From the NCBI GenBank assembly GCA_018373675.1, contig JAHAGQ010000002.1:105591-169590 (forward strand): a stretch of 64,000 bases of DNA, written 5' to 3'. This document shows, in pieces, positions 53,355 through 61,688 of this stretch. The first letter of the stretch is position 1. Every line of letters begins with the position of its first letter. Below the pieces are notes generated by a model. It was not told the DNA's origin, did no database searches, and saw only the letters and a list, made by a program, of their open reading frames with translations. The position numbers and the translations under genes were made by a program. This DNA is from Collinsella sp. (GTDB lineage Bacteria; Actinomycetota; Coriobacteriia; Coriobacteriales; Coriobacteriaceae).

Positions 53355-56300
53355 TTACTGCCTGCCGTGGAATAGCCTCCACTTTTCGTCTTCGATGTCT
53401 CTTTCAATTGAAGACCTCACTTTTAACAGCCATTCTCTGTGTTTTAAATATTCAACACCTGCGGGCAGCTGAGCAGCAATCGATTCAATCGCCTCAATCT
53501 CCTTGAGCTTTGCTGGAATAAAGCCTTTTTCTGGAGACCCGCTCATTGAAGATCGACGGAGATCCAAATCGTTGATCGATATCCCGTCTTTATCGAGCGA
53601 CAGAATGAGGGTGATAGCCCTGACCCTCGCCTCGTCATTGCAATCGGACAAGGCCCAGCTAATTCTATCGAGACTATTTGCGTCGGCGATCCTTTCGCGG
53701 ATGATATATTCCAGGCGCTCCCAAAAAATATCGCTCGAGAGCGCATTTGCGTCACGAACGGGAAACAAAGCGGCTATTTCAAACCTACCGAGTGGTTCGC
53801 TCAGCACTTCATCGATCAATGCTTTCAGCAGATTCCAAGCACGATTGTCCTGGACGGTCCAAAACGAGCTGATTCTTCGCAGGAGATCGTGCCTTTGTCG
53901 GTAGTCGAGGCTGGCAGCGTATTCCAAAAAACGGTCAATCATTGAACTGTCAAGGCGTAAAAGGCAGCGTAGGAAAGCGAGGTTATAGTCGAAAGAAGGG
54001 CGTCCTTCAAGTGCGAGAAAATACAGGTTGATAGCCGGTAAGGGATTGGATCCGAAGTACGAATCTAGAGCGGAGACGCGCTTTTCGTCTCCGCAGTTGC
54101 CGAAAAACCGCCAAACCCCATCATTGTGAGTGCGTTCGGAAAACCTAGAAGCATATTTGAGGATATAGCCAGGATGCTTTGGCTCGACTATCTCCAAATC
54201 TTCCAAGCAGAGATGCGTTCTGCCGTCATCGAGTCTTGCGAGGATCTCGTCGAGCTCCTCCTTGTCGGGCCCGTTCTTTATTGCTAGCAAATCAAGATAG
54301 TCAAACAGGGCCGGATGGTCACTCACGTCGATCACCGCGCCCAGCTCGTTTCTAAGGACCTTCCTGCCGATGGTTTCAGCAAGATGGTCAAGTGCTTCGT
54401 ACGGGACGGGGATCGTCGAGGGCGACGAAGCGATATTGCGTGCGATTATGCTTGAGGCAGTATCTGGGGTCCTTTTGGCGATTTCCAGAAGGACTTTTCC
54501 GATAGCCCTGCCCGACTCCCACTCTTTATCGGAAATCTCATAATCTTCGGCTAGCTTTCCCAGGGCTTCGGTCAGTCGTTCTAGCGGTAACTCTTCCGCG
54601 GATATCCTCGGTTCTTTCTCTACGAGAGACTCGGAGTTCTCCAGGCCAAGTGCGTCGAATGTGCTCTGGCGGAACCCATCGAGGCTCAGAGGGGGATTCT
54701 GCGCGCATGTTTCGTAAATCTGGTTGATGCTTAAGCTGCATGAGAGATCGATTGTCGAGTCTTCGCTTATATATTTGGGGAATAGATCTTCGATCATCGA
54801 GAGCACCGAATGCATGTTTTCTGCATGCTCCGCTTCAGGTTCTTTGCCATAGAACGAGAAGTGCTGCCGAAAGGTGGATCTAACTTGCCTGCTGAATTCG
54901 GTTTCGACTAGAACGGAGAGCGCCCGGAAGCAATGGGCGTGGAGCTCGGCCAGCTCTGATGTGAAATTAAAGATCAGGGTGTTGTATGTGTACGTTATGC
55001 CGTTTTGCCGAACGCGCTGGACCCTTGAAGAGAGGTATGAACTCGTCAAGACGATCAGACATGCTGCAACATTGCGGGAATGCGATTGTTGATATTTTTG
55101 AGCGAGGGCATCGAGTTTGCTGTTTTCCAAATCGAATCCCGTACGATCGAAATCGTAAGCGAAAGCGCCGTCTTGCCCGCATGCCCAGTTGTACTCGGTC
55201 GCCCGCTCTGTGCCTCTTTCTACACACTTCACGAACAACTCGGAGGCTGTTTGCGAATACTCGCTCGAGTTCATCAGGGATACGGAAATATGCAGGGGCA
55301 TAGATCCGTCCGATGTCGAATTCATGCCGAGAATATCTTCCGATACGTCAGCGCAAGCAGCACTTTCGATGCGGTTTGAGGCAAAGGCGAGCGCCTGTAC
55401 GGGGAGGAGTTGATTGAATGTGATTATGAACTGATCGGCAATTCGCTCATCCCGATTCTTTATTTCATCCCAAGCTTTCTCGCATTCCCTTCGAAGATAG
55501 TCGTACACGCTCGCACTTCCGCATACTTCAGCCATTGACTTGGCGGCTTTGAGATACGGCGCGTTCGGCATTTCTGCGGTATGCAGAATGAAATCTGCAA
55601 AACTGCCGTTCCCTTCTTTTGCGAAGTGGCGGCATATCAAGAAGTCGCGAAGATTCTGCTCTTCCATCCTTATGGCTAGCACGCCACCGGCTGAGGTAAG
55701 GATCGTGACGATTTCCTGGTCGTTCAATCTGGATGCAAAATCCCGAATCTCGGCGTCGTCGTACCCCAAGCCCAAGAGATCCTCATAACAAGGGTCTCCT
55801 TCAATAAGATCGCAGCAGTCGTAGATTGCAAGGATCTCTGCGAGACGTTGCTCTCTGCTGGAGTACCCAGCTAAGGCGGAATTCATATAGATGTTCAGAA
55901 GATCGTATGGCTCTTGGATGGCTTCGAAATTGCCGTCTGCTATGGGGCTTGCTGCCATGATAGCCAAGCGCAGGTTTCCGTTTGCGATTGCCGATACTCT
56001 CTCCCTCAGTGCTATGTTTTTTATGTTGTATTCGGTCTCGAGTATCGCTTCTATATTTTCCGCGGTTAGAGGCTCCAGCTCTATTTCTCTGAAATTTAGA
56101 TAACTGCCGATTTTTGCGGTCAACTCGCTTCGGTGCATCTTCCTGCAGGTGAGGACAATCTTTAGCTTTTTGTTTTCCAAACAGATTCCCAGCAAGTGCT
56201 CAAGTGACAGGTTGCCGTTTGCATCATCGACTAGAAGGATAATGTTTTCCGACTCCGACAAAATCAGCTCGATATCATCGTCGAGATGCGATGAATACCT

Positions 56301-57011
56301 AGAGTCCAAGATAAGAAGATCCCAGTGATGCCGTTTGCTGAATGAGAGGCATGCGTCGAGGGCGATCTTGGTTTTCCCCGATCCAGACTGCCCCTGAATC
56401 ACCACTGCCTTGTTTTGCTCTATCGATTCGACGATGACTGAAAACTCGGAATCCCTGTGCATGAGGAGCTTCGACAGGTCGGTTGAGAAACGGTCGTTCA
56501 GGCTTCGCTCGATGAAGCGGTCTGGGGCGATGAATGATCCCTTTCCGAGTGGAACGCCCAATACCGTATGCGCTAGCGCAGGGTATTTTCCATCAAGGTC
56601 GCTCGCAATTGTCTCTGGCCCGATTATTTCTATCCGTGGATCGATGGCACGGACCTCCTCGAGTACCAGAGGTGAAAGGCGAAAGTATGTGTGGCACAGG
56701 ATGATTCGATCTATGAGTTGCGGATTGATTCCGGTTTTGCTCCTGTCGAGGCAGTCTTTAGCATCATTTAGCAGCTTATTGCGGATGTCGGAATTAGAGG
56801 TTGTGTATGCCGCGAAGAGGTAGTGTCCATTCTCTCCTACGGAGTACATGTCTGGCACTCCGGTCGTGGTTTTATCCGTGCCGCATTGGGATCCTAATTC
56901 AATGATGTTGTTAAGCGAATATCTCCTATATAGATACTGATTTGCTAGTGTTTGAAAACGCCCGCCTTCGATCTGCCTTAGCTCTTCTTGGATCTGATTT
57001 ATTTGGGACAT
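53355..57011 (-). CDS. STAND-like NTPase with nuclease-like N-terminal domain (probable anti-phage sensor)
   Basis: A 1218-aa protein with three parts. (1) Residues 1-100 resemble a PD-(D/E)XK-type domain (GGRFQTLANQYLYRR; GSQCGTDKTTTGVPDMYSV; YLFAAYTT). The acidic residue expected before YTT is Ala68, so catalysis may be lost. (2) A P-loop NTPase: Walker A GQSGSGKT (207-214), Walker B IILLVDD (257-263), and sensor-like LKIVLTCRK. (3) About 800 residues of helical repeats, as in STAND proteins that sense phage components. The sequence is AT-rich relative to the backbone. It is a single gene with ATG 57011. Confidence 0.72.
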   Translation of the reverse strand: MSQINQIQEELRQIEGGRFQTLANQYLYRRYSLNNIIELGSQCGTDKTTTGVPDMYSVGENGHYLFAAYTTSNSDIRNKLLNDAKDCLDRSKTGINPQLIDRIILCHTYFRLSPLVLEEVRAIDPRIEIIGPETIASDLDGKYPALAHTVLGVPLGKGSFIAPDRFIERSLNDRFSTDLSKLLMHRDSEFSVIVESIEQNKAVVIQGQSGSGKTKIALDACLSFSKRHHWDLLILDSRYSSHLDDDIELILSESENIILLVDDANGNLSLEHLLGICLENKKLKIVLTCRKMHRSELTAKIGSYLNFREIELEPLTAENIEAILETEYNIKNIALRERVSAIANGNLRLAIMAASPIADGNFEAIQEPYDLLNIYMNSALAGYSSREQRLAEILAIYDCCDLIEGDPCYEDLLGLGYDDAEIRDFASRLNDQEIVTILTSAGGVLAIRMEEQNLRDFLICRHFAKEGNGSFADFILHTAEMPNAPYLKAAKSMAEVCGSASVYDYLRRECEKAWDEIKNRDERIADQFIITFNQLLPVQALAFASNRIESAACADVSEDILGMNSTSDGSMPLHISVSLMNSSEYSQTASELFVKCVERGTERATEYNWACGQDGAFAYDFDRTGFDLENSKLDALAQKYQQSHSRNVAACLIVLTSSYLSSRVQRVRQNGITYTYNTLIFNFTSELAELHAHCFRALSVLVETEFSRQVRSTFRQHFSFYGKEPEAEHAENMHSVLSMIEDLFPKYISEDSTIDLSCSLSINQIYETCAQNPPLSLDGFRQSTFDALGLENSESLVEKEPRISAEELPLERLTEALGKLAEDYEISDKEWESGRAIGKVLLEIAKRTPDTASSIIARNIASSPSTIPVPYEALDHLAETIGRKVLRNELGAVIDVSDHPALFDYLDLLAIKNGPDKEELDEILARLDDGRTHLCLEDLEIVEPKHPGYILKYASRFSERTHNDGVWRFFGNCGDEKRVSALDSYFGSNPLPAINLYFLALEGRPSFDYNLAFLRCLLRLDSSMIDRFLEYAASLDYRQRHDLLRRISSFWTVQDNRAWNLLKALIDEVLSEPLGRFEIAALFPVRDANALSSDIFWERLEYIIRERIADANSLDRISWALSDCNDEARVRAITLILSLDKDGISINDLDLRRSSMSGSPEKGFIPAKLKEIEAIESIAAQLPAGVEYLKHREWLLKVRSSIERDIEDEKWRLFHGRQ

Positions 57012-57061
57012 TTTGCTCCTCGCGATAAATTCGCCTTTTGATTTCTCTTTTCTTACTCTAG

Positions 57062-57249
57062 TCCGCCTACCTCAGCAAGCCTTACAAGCTCGAGGGACGA
57101 GTCGACGACGTCCTCGAAGTCAAGCCCCGCCGCATAGGCCCTCGGATAAGGCGAGCGGAGGGCGCGTGACCCCGTCGGAAATGGCCGCCGTTAGGTGCGT
57201 GTTCGAGAGCTGCGCGGCGGAGCTGGATGGAGCCTGGGCAAGGCATTAG
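57062..57249 (+). pseudogene. Gene-tail remnants between the two NTPase genes
   Basis: On the plus strand a frame reads SAYLSKPYKLEGRVDDVLEV and ends in TGA (57167-57169). Overlapping as GTGA, a second short frame starts VTPSEMAAVRCVFESCAAEL and ends at 57249. Both are GC-rich and protein-like but have no start signals. No other gene is seen in 57012-57336. Confidence 0.35.
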
Positions 57250-57336
57250 GGCATCCTCGTCCTTGTCGTAAGACTGCCATTAGAAGATCTTCTGCAAATC
57301 CTAAGCCACGTTTCAACTTGGCAAAAGCTGCGGATC

Positions 57337-59172
57337 CTAGATATCGGCAAGACATTCGAGACTCTTGGATATGGCGTCGAAATAGATCCTTTGGTAATAC
57401 TCCATGGTCTCGACCTTGCCGATCTCCGATCCGAGCCTCTTGGCCCAAGCTACGAGGGCCTTCCTGTCCTCGCCCTCGAGCGAGGCCGTGCACGACCTCA
57501 TGTGGTCGCCCGGAAAAAGGACACTGTGCACAAGCCGAATATCTTCGGGAGGCATCTTCTCCATCGCCCTCGCGAGGAGGGAAGTGTCGAGGGAAATGAG
57601 CGACAGGATGGGTTCCGACCAGTCATCTGATTTCGAGAAAGCCAGATAGAGCTTCGTCGCGAATTGGTCGGGGGCGTTTTTCAGGACGTTGCCAAGAGAC
57701 TCCGACTCCCGTTCGCGTAGCGTCGTCAAGGCGAGCTCCCTCAGCCTGTCGACCTCCTCCAAAGCCGGAATCTCATGCGCTTCGCTCGAGTCGAAAGGGA
57801 TCTCCTGCCATTCGACTCGATTCTTTCCGATTGACCTCACTGCAGACTCGGGATCCCGTCCAATGGAGGATTCCATCGCCTTGACGAGCGGCGCGACCCC
57901 TTCGGGAAAGGCGTCAGCAAATTCCCCCGCAATGCCTTTGACGGCACGCAGGACGTCGGGATAGACGTCGAACGACAAGCCGCGGCTCCCGTCCCCGGGG
58001 ACAATCCCGGCGACTATAGTCTCCACCATGCCAGGGACATCGGCATCGCGGAAAGTGGCGTGTCTGATGCCGTCGATACATTCAATAGCTTTCCGCGCGG
58101 CCGGCCCGTCGGGATGAAAGGTCGCAAGGTAATCTTCCAGGCAGGAACGAACATGCTTGGAATCGACCCCCTCACACCTCTCGAAAAAGCGGGGGATGAA
58201 GTCCAGAGCGGCGTATTTGAGCCGGCGCGACTCGAAAATGCCACCCCTAAGGATGGAATCCTCCCGGCTTGACGGAGGCCCGATGCGCATCCCCTTCGCC
58301 GCCCCCGCTGCAAAGCCGAAAGCCTCTTTGAAAACTGCCCTGGCAGACTCCGGGTCGGTGGGTTCAGCGAAGAACCCGGATTCCTTCATCCCGACCAGCA
58401 CGGGGCGCATCTTGCTGAGGGATCGCAAGTTCGGCGATTCGCTTCCTTCAATCGCCGAAACGGCGTCCTCGAGCGCGCCTGGGTAGATGCCGCCCAGCAC
58501 GCCTCCCAGAACGCGTTCCACAACCGAGCCGACCGAGGGCCTGAACCGGCACTTCCGCCAGACGGTCTTCTCGATGAGGCTCTCGTACTCCCTGGTCGTC
58601 CCCTTCTCCCCCTTCGGTCCTAGCCCTTTCCTCCACTCATCCTCGTTGCAGACGAGGAGGACCTTCTTCCTGCAGCCGACGACGAGGTGGTCGACCGCCC
58701 CGAGCAGCTCGCGAATGCCCATGTCGCACCTCTCCACGTCGTCTATGACGAGGAGGGTCTCGGGGCCGATGATGAGGTTCACGGCATTCAGCGGCGCCAT
58801 CTTGAGATCGACGCCCGCCTTCTTCTCCAGCTCCCTGATCTTTTTCCCGAGGAACGATATTCCCGTGTCCTTGGCGAACCCGACGAGTGAATCCCACCTG
58901 CCCCTCTCCCCGCCGGCCGCGCACCCTATGGCGTATTTCGAGATGAAATCAGACTCAATCGCCCCGCAGAGCTCCGCTAAGTCCTTGGCGCCGTAGGCGG
59001 ACGCCACCACGACGGGATGCCGGCTCTCATCCTCCTCCAGCTTCTCGGTCAGTGCGTGCTCGACAAAGTAGGTTTTCCCGCATCCCCATTCCCCGGTAAG
59101 CATGAGGGCGTACGAGTTCTCCTTGTCCTCGAGGTACTCCCTCACGACGCCGATGATGTCATCCTCGTTCAC
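57337..59172 (-). CDS. KAP-like P-loop NTPase
   Basis: A 611-aa protein (from GTG 59172) with Walker A GEWGCGKT (27-34) and Walker B LLVIDD (140-145) followed by VERCD, the pattern of KAP-family NTPases (which often act at membranes in phage defence). No strong transmembrane helices are visible; the hydrophobic insert usual in KAP proteins seems absent or short (LVGFAKDTGISFLGKK). The C-terminal 350 residues are helical and unassigned. GTG 59172 has AAGGAG at 8 bases; ATG 59259 would overlap the remnant gene upstream. GC is higher than in the flanking STAND and DUF262 genes. Confidence 0.72.
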   Translation of the reverse strand: MNEDDIIGVVREYLEDKENSYALMLTGEWGCGKTYFVEHALTEKLEEDESRHPVVVASAYGAKDLAELCGAIESDFISKYAIGCAAGGERGRWDSLVGFAKDTGISFLGKKIRELEKKAGVDLKMAPLNAVNLIIGPETLLVIDDVERCDMGIRELLGAVDHLVVGCRKKVLLVCNEDEWRKGLGPKGEKGTTREYESLIEKTVWRKCRFRPSVGSVVERVLGGVLGGIYPGALEDAVSAIEGSESPNLRSLSKMRPVLVGMKESGFFAEPTDPESARAVFKEAFGFAAGAAKGMRIGPPSSREDSILRGGIFESRRLKYAALDFIPRFFERCEGVDSKHVRSCLEDYLATFHPDGPAARKAIECIDGIRHATFRDADVPGMVETIVAGIVPGDGSRGLSFDVYPDVLRAVKGIAGEFADAFPEGVAPLVKAMESSIGRDPESAVRSIGKNRVEWQEIPFDSSEAHEIPALEEVDRLRELALTTLRERESESLGNVLKNAPDQFATKLYLAFSKSDDWSEPILSLISLDTSLLARAMEKMPPEDIRLVHSVLFPGDHMRSCTASLEGEDRKALVAWAKRLGSEIGKVETMEYYQRIYFDAISKSLECLADI

Positions 59173-59234
59173 CTTGGTCGCTCCTTGTCCGCCATCGGTT
59201 TCCACCCTTACCTTTCCTATGGCCACGCGAGAGC

Positions 59235-59340
59235 CTACTCCAGCGCTTTCGGATCCCATTCGAACCCTTCGGCCTGCCGCCTTATCGCCGGGTCGATGCA
59301 CTTCTTGACGAGCTCAAGCGCCGCGGCCGCGCGGTGCAAG
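59235..59340 (-). pseudogene. 3' remnant of a gene cut by the DUF262 gene
   Basis: A frame directly abutting the DUF262 stop codon reads LHRAAAALELVKKCIDPAIR, then RQAEGFEWDPKALE and TAG. It is GC-rich like the KAP gene, and nothing of its 5' part remains. It marks the junction where the DUF262 gene replaced an earlier upstream partner of the KAP gene. Confidence 0.5.
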
Positions 59341-60990
59341 CTAGTGGATGACCATTTCAAACAAATCTTTCGCGATAAAATCAACGCGCTTCTTAACGTC
59401 AAAACAACCATTCGCATAGCGTTTAGCAAAAGCTCTTGTAGTGGCATAACGCGATTCAGCGTATATGGGCAGCTTTTCCTTAAGCGATTTGTCTTTACAT
59501 TTCGCGTTAAGTCGCTCTTCTAGCATGAGCAAGTTCCCAATAATCGAGTTTTCCTGAGCCTGCGAATCCGGAAGAATGTGCTCTATTGTGAATGCCTCAG
59601 AAACCCTAACACCAGACTTAAGCTCCTCGAGCAAGGCAAGGACCAACTTGCAGCGATCCTTCAACTTTGTTTCGCTATACAACGGCCACGAATGAGACCA
59701 TCCAAGCGAAAGGAGATTAATTCGAAATGTTTCTTCTGAAGGCAGTTTTTCGTTAAAACTATTTTTCCACTCATCTAACACTTGCTGGGTGCAGTTCAAC
59801 TCGATTGCGTATGAGTGTTTCACGATCGAATCCGATAGGTGGTTCGACTCCATTCCCCCGATTATCTTATAGCAAATATAGAACCGGTAAATAAATCCAA
59901 TCGCATCATCATACTGCTCGCTCGTTAGCTGCTCTATTTCGCGAGCGTGCATTAAACTCATAAGAAGCGGCCTGAAGACGCGGACATTGTGTGTTCTTAA
60001 GAAACTCAAGATTTCCGCATTTCTGTCATCGCTGGTTGGCTCGACAATCTCTGCATAATATCCGGCTTTTAGCCTTAAATCATAGAGAAGATCAGCAGCC
60101 TTCTTTGGATCCGTAAAATCCCTTATTTTCTTATATGCTCCATCCTTGTCGCCTTGACCTAGGCGATATTTTTGAATTGCGTAGTGACGCAAAAAAGCTT
60201 TCATGTTCGAGCCGACTGTTGCTTCAATTTCCGACCATACCTGTTTTGCATCATCGCGCTTTTCTATAGGATGGATATAGCGCATAATATAGTTCTTCAG
60301 AAGCTCATGGTCCTCAAGCTCGATACCTCGCGCATTCAATATTTCGAATATTGTGTACGAATCTTCCTCAGACGATGATTTGATGTTTACATATGCGACA
60401 GAAATGACCGCATCCCTGAAGGCCAGCAACTCCTCATCCTTCATCTTGGCGAAACTTGCACTGAAATATTGGAAGGCTTTAACGATCAGTTCGTCTTTTG
60501 ATCCGGACGCGCGTTTGCTCTTCGAGAAAGCCACAGCAGACATGGCAGCCGCATCTTCAGGAGAGATAGCAATTACTCCTTCGACGATCCTCGTTAATGA
60601 TAAATGATTCTCCGGAGCGACGATCGCGTGCTCAACATCCTTAGTATCTATCGCCACTAGATATTTTTTTGTGCCATTAGCGTGGTTAATCATATTCCTT
60701 TTCTTGAAAGCGAACATGAGGCTAGACAGCAAGAGCGTTAGGGTAATAACTCTTTGTTGACCATCAATTATTGTAAAAACCCCGAGGCTGTCTTCTTCTT
60801 CTTCCTCCATCAGCACTATCGAACCGATGAAATGCGACGTAGCAACTTCCTCTGTCACAAGCTTGATGTCTTCGAATAGATCTTTCCAGTTATGCTCATC
60901 CCACACGTAAGCGCGCTGATTGCGAGGGATTCTATAGATTGAGTCATTAAGCAGCTTTCCAACCGTACTCTGACGTGCTTCAAATGCCAT
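59341..60990 (-). CDS. DUF262/DUF1524 protein, GmrSD-like (type IV restriction)
   Basis: A 549-aa protein. The DUF262 N-terminus has the ParB-like motifs IPRNQRAYVW (21-30) and IDGQQR (75-80). The C-terminal DUF1524 region has the His-Me/HNH-like motif TIEHILPDS and the supporting GNLLMLEERLN. In GmrSD, DUF262 binds and hydrolyses NTP and DUF1524 cuts modified phage DNA. Both halves are present in one chain here. ATG 60990 is chosen (AAGGCAAGGGAT upstream). The gene is AT-rich, suggesting transfer. Confidence 0.85.
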   Translation of the reverse strand: MAFEARQSTVGKLLNDSIYRIPRNQRAYVWDEHNWKDLFEDIKLVTEEVATSHFIGSIVLMEEEEEDSLGVFTIIDGQQRVITLTLLLSSLMFAFKKRNMINHANGTKKYLVAIDTKDVEHAIVAPENHLSLTRIVEGVIAISPEDAAAMSAVAFSKSKRASGSKDELIVKAFQYFSASFAKMKDEELLAFRDAVISVAYVNIKSSSEEDSYTIFEILNARGIELEDHELLKNYIMRYIHPIEKRDDAKQVWSEIEATVGSNMKAFLRHYAIQKYRLGQGDKDGAYKKIRDFTDPKKAADLLYDLRLKAGYYAEIVEPTSDDRNAEILSFLRTHNVRVFRPLLMSLMHAREIEQLTSEQYDDAIGFIYRFYICYKIIGGMESNHLSDSIVKHSYAIELNCTQQVLDEWKNSFNEKLPSEETFRINLLSLGWSHSWPLYSETKLKDRCKLVLALLEELKSGVRVSEAFTIEHILPDSQAQENSIIGNLLMLEERLNAKCKDKSLKEKLPIYAESRYATTRAFAKRYANGCFDVKKRVDFIAKDLFEMVIH

Positions 60991-61111
60991 GTTGATCCCT
61001 TGCCTTCGCAATAGTTTTGTCGGCCTTGCCGCCTCTCGGCGTCACCAACGCCTTCGCTACAATAAAAGTCGGCACATCGCCGAGCAGGGCCGCCTTTTCG
61101 CTCGCGAACAT
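60980..61111 (-). CDS. 43-aa ORF overlapping the DUF262 start
   Basis: Starts MFASEKAALLGDVPTFIVAK, ends in ARDQHGI with TGA lying 8 bases inside the DUF262 gene (11-bp overlap). The frame stays open a further ~10 codons upstream, so it may be the tail of a lost gene rather than a small protein. Confidence 0.35.
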   Translation of the reverse strand: MFASEKAALLGDVPTFIVAKALVTPRGGKADKTIAKARDQHGI

Positions 61112-61688
61112 GCCGACTGCCCCAATCAATCTCCGTCGCTGCCATCATCGTCGATTAACCAACATGTCAGCAGCAGGCAATCGTCACGTCCACAGTCCAT
61201 TCTATATGCCGGCTGAGCATGGGGCGCATCTTAATCGCCAAGATATCCAGGAAGCCCGAGCTTCCAGGGAAATGCCTTCAGACGCCTTACGTTGGGTAGG
61301 CCCCCTACAGAGATCTATTGGCCGTGCACCGCAAACAACGCGTTAGGCCGTTGCACGCAATCGGCCAGCCACCCAGCATCCCCAATCCGCACCACAACTC
61401 CCTACCCCGCTCCAGCCATCGTCATCTCCATACAGTGTCCAAACCCACACCAATAAAACCAACCCACGCAACAAGCAGCCCTCGCTTAGCAACCCAAACA
61501 CCACCACAAGCCAGCAAGCAATCACCAGTCTGCGTTCGCAACATCGCTTGGAACGGCAAATGCTTACCGCGCCCTTGAAACACGCCAAACTCGTCTACAA
61601 CCTGCGGTTTTTCGTTTATACTGCAATCGTTGAAATGCCGGTACGCTTGCAGAATCGTAACTGTTCCGATTACAGAAAAGGGGCCGTC
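61112..61688. other. Intergenic region with no recognised gene; G-poor stretch 61365-61530
   Basis: No convincing coding frame was found. Between about 61365 and 61530 the plus strand is very rich in C and A and poor in G, so any transcript from the minus strand would be G/U-rich. It separates the island from the transglutaminase gene. AAAAGGGG lies just before that gene's start. Confidence 0.4.

Noticed and set aside
50623..61111. Complete prophage or integrative element
   Set aside because: No integrase, attachment-site duplication, capsid, tail or conjugation genes were found; the region is better described as a mosaic island.
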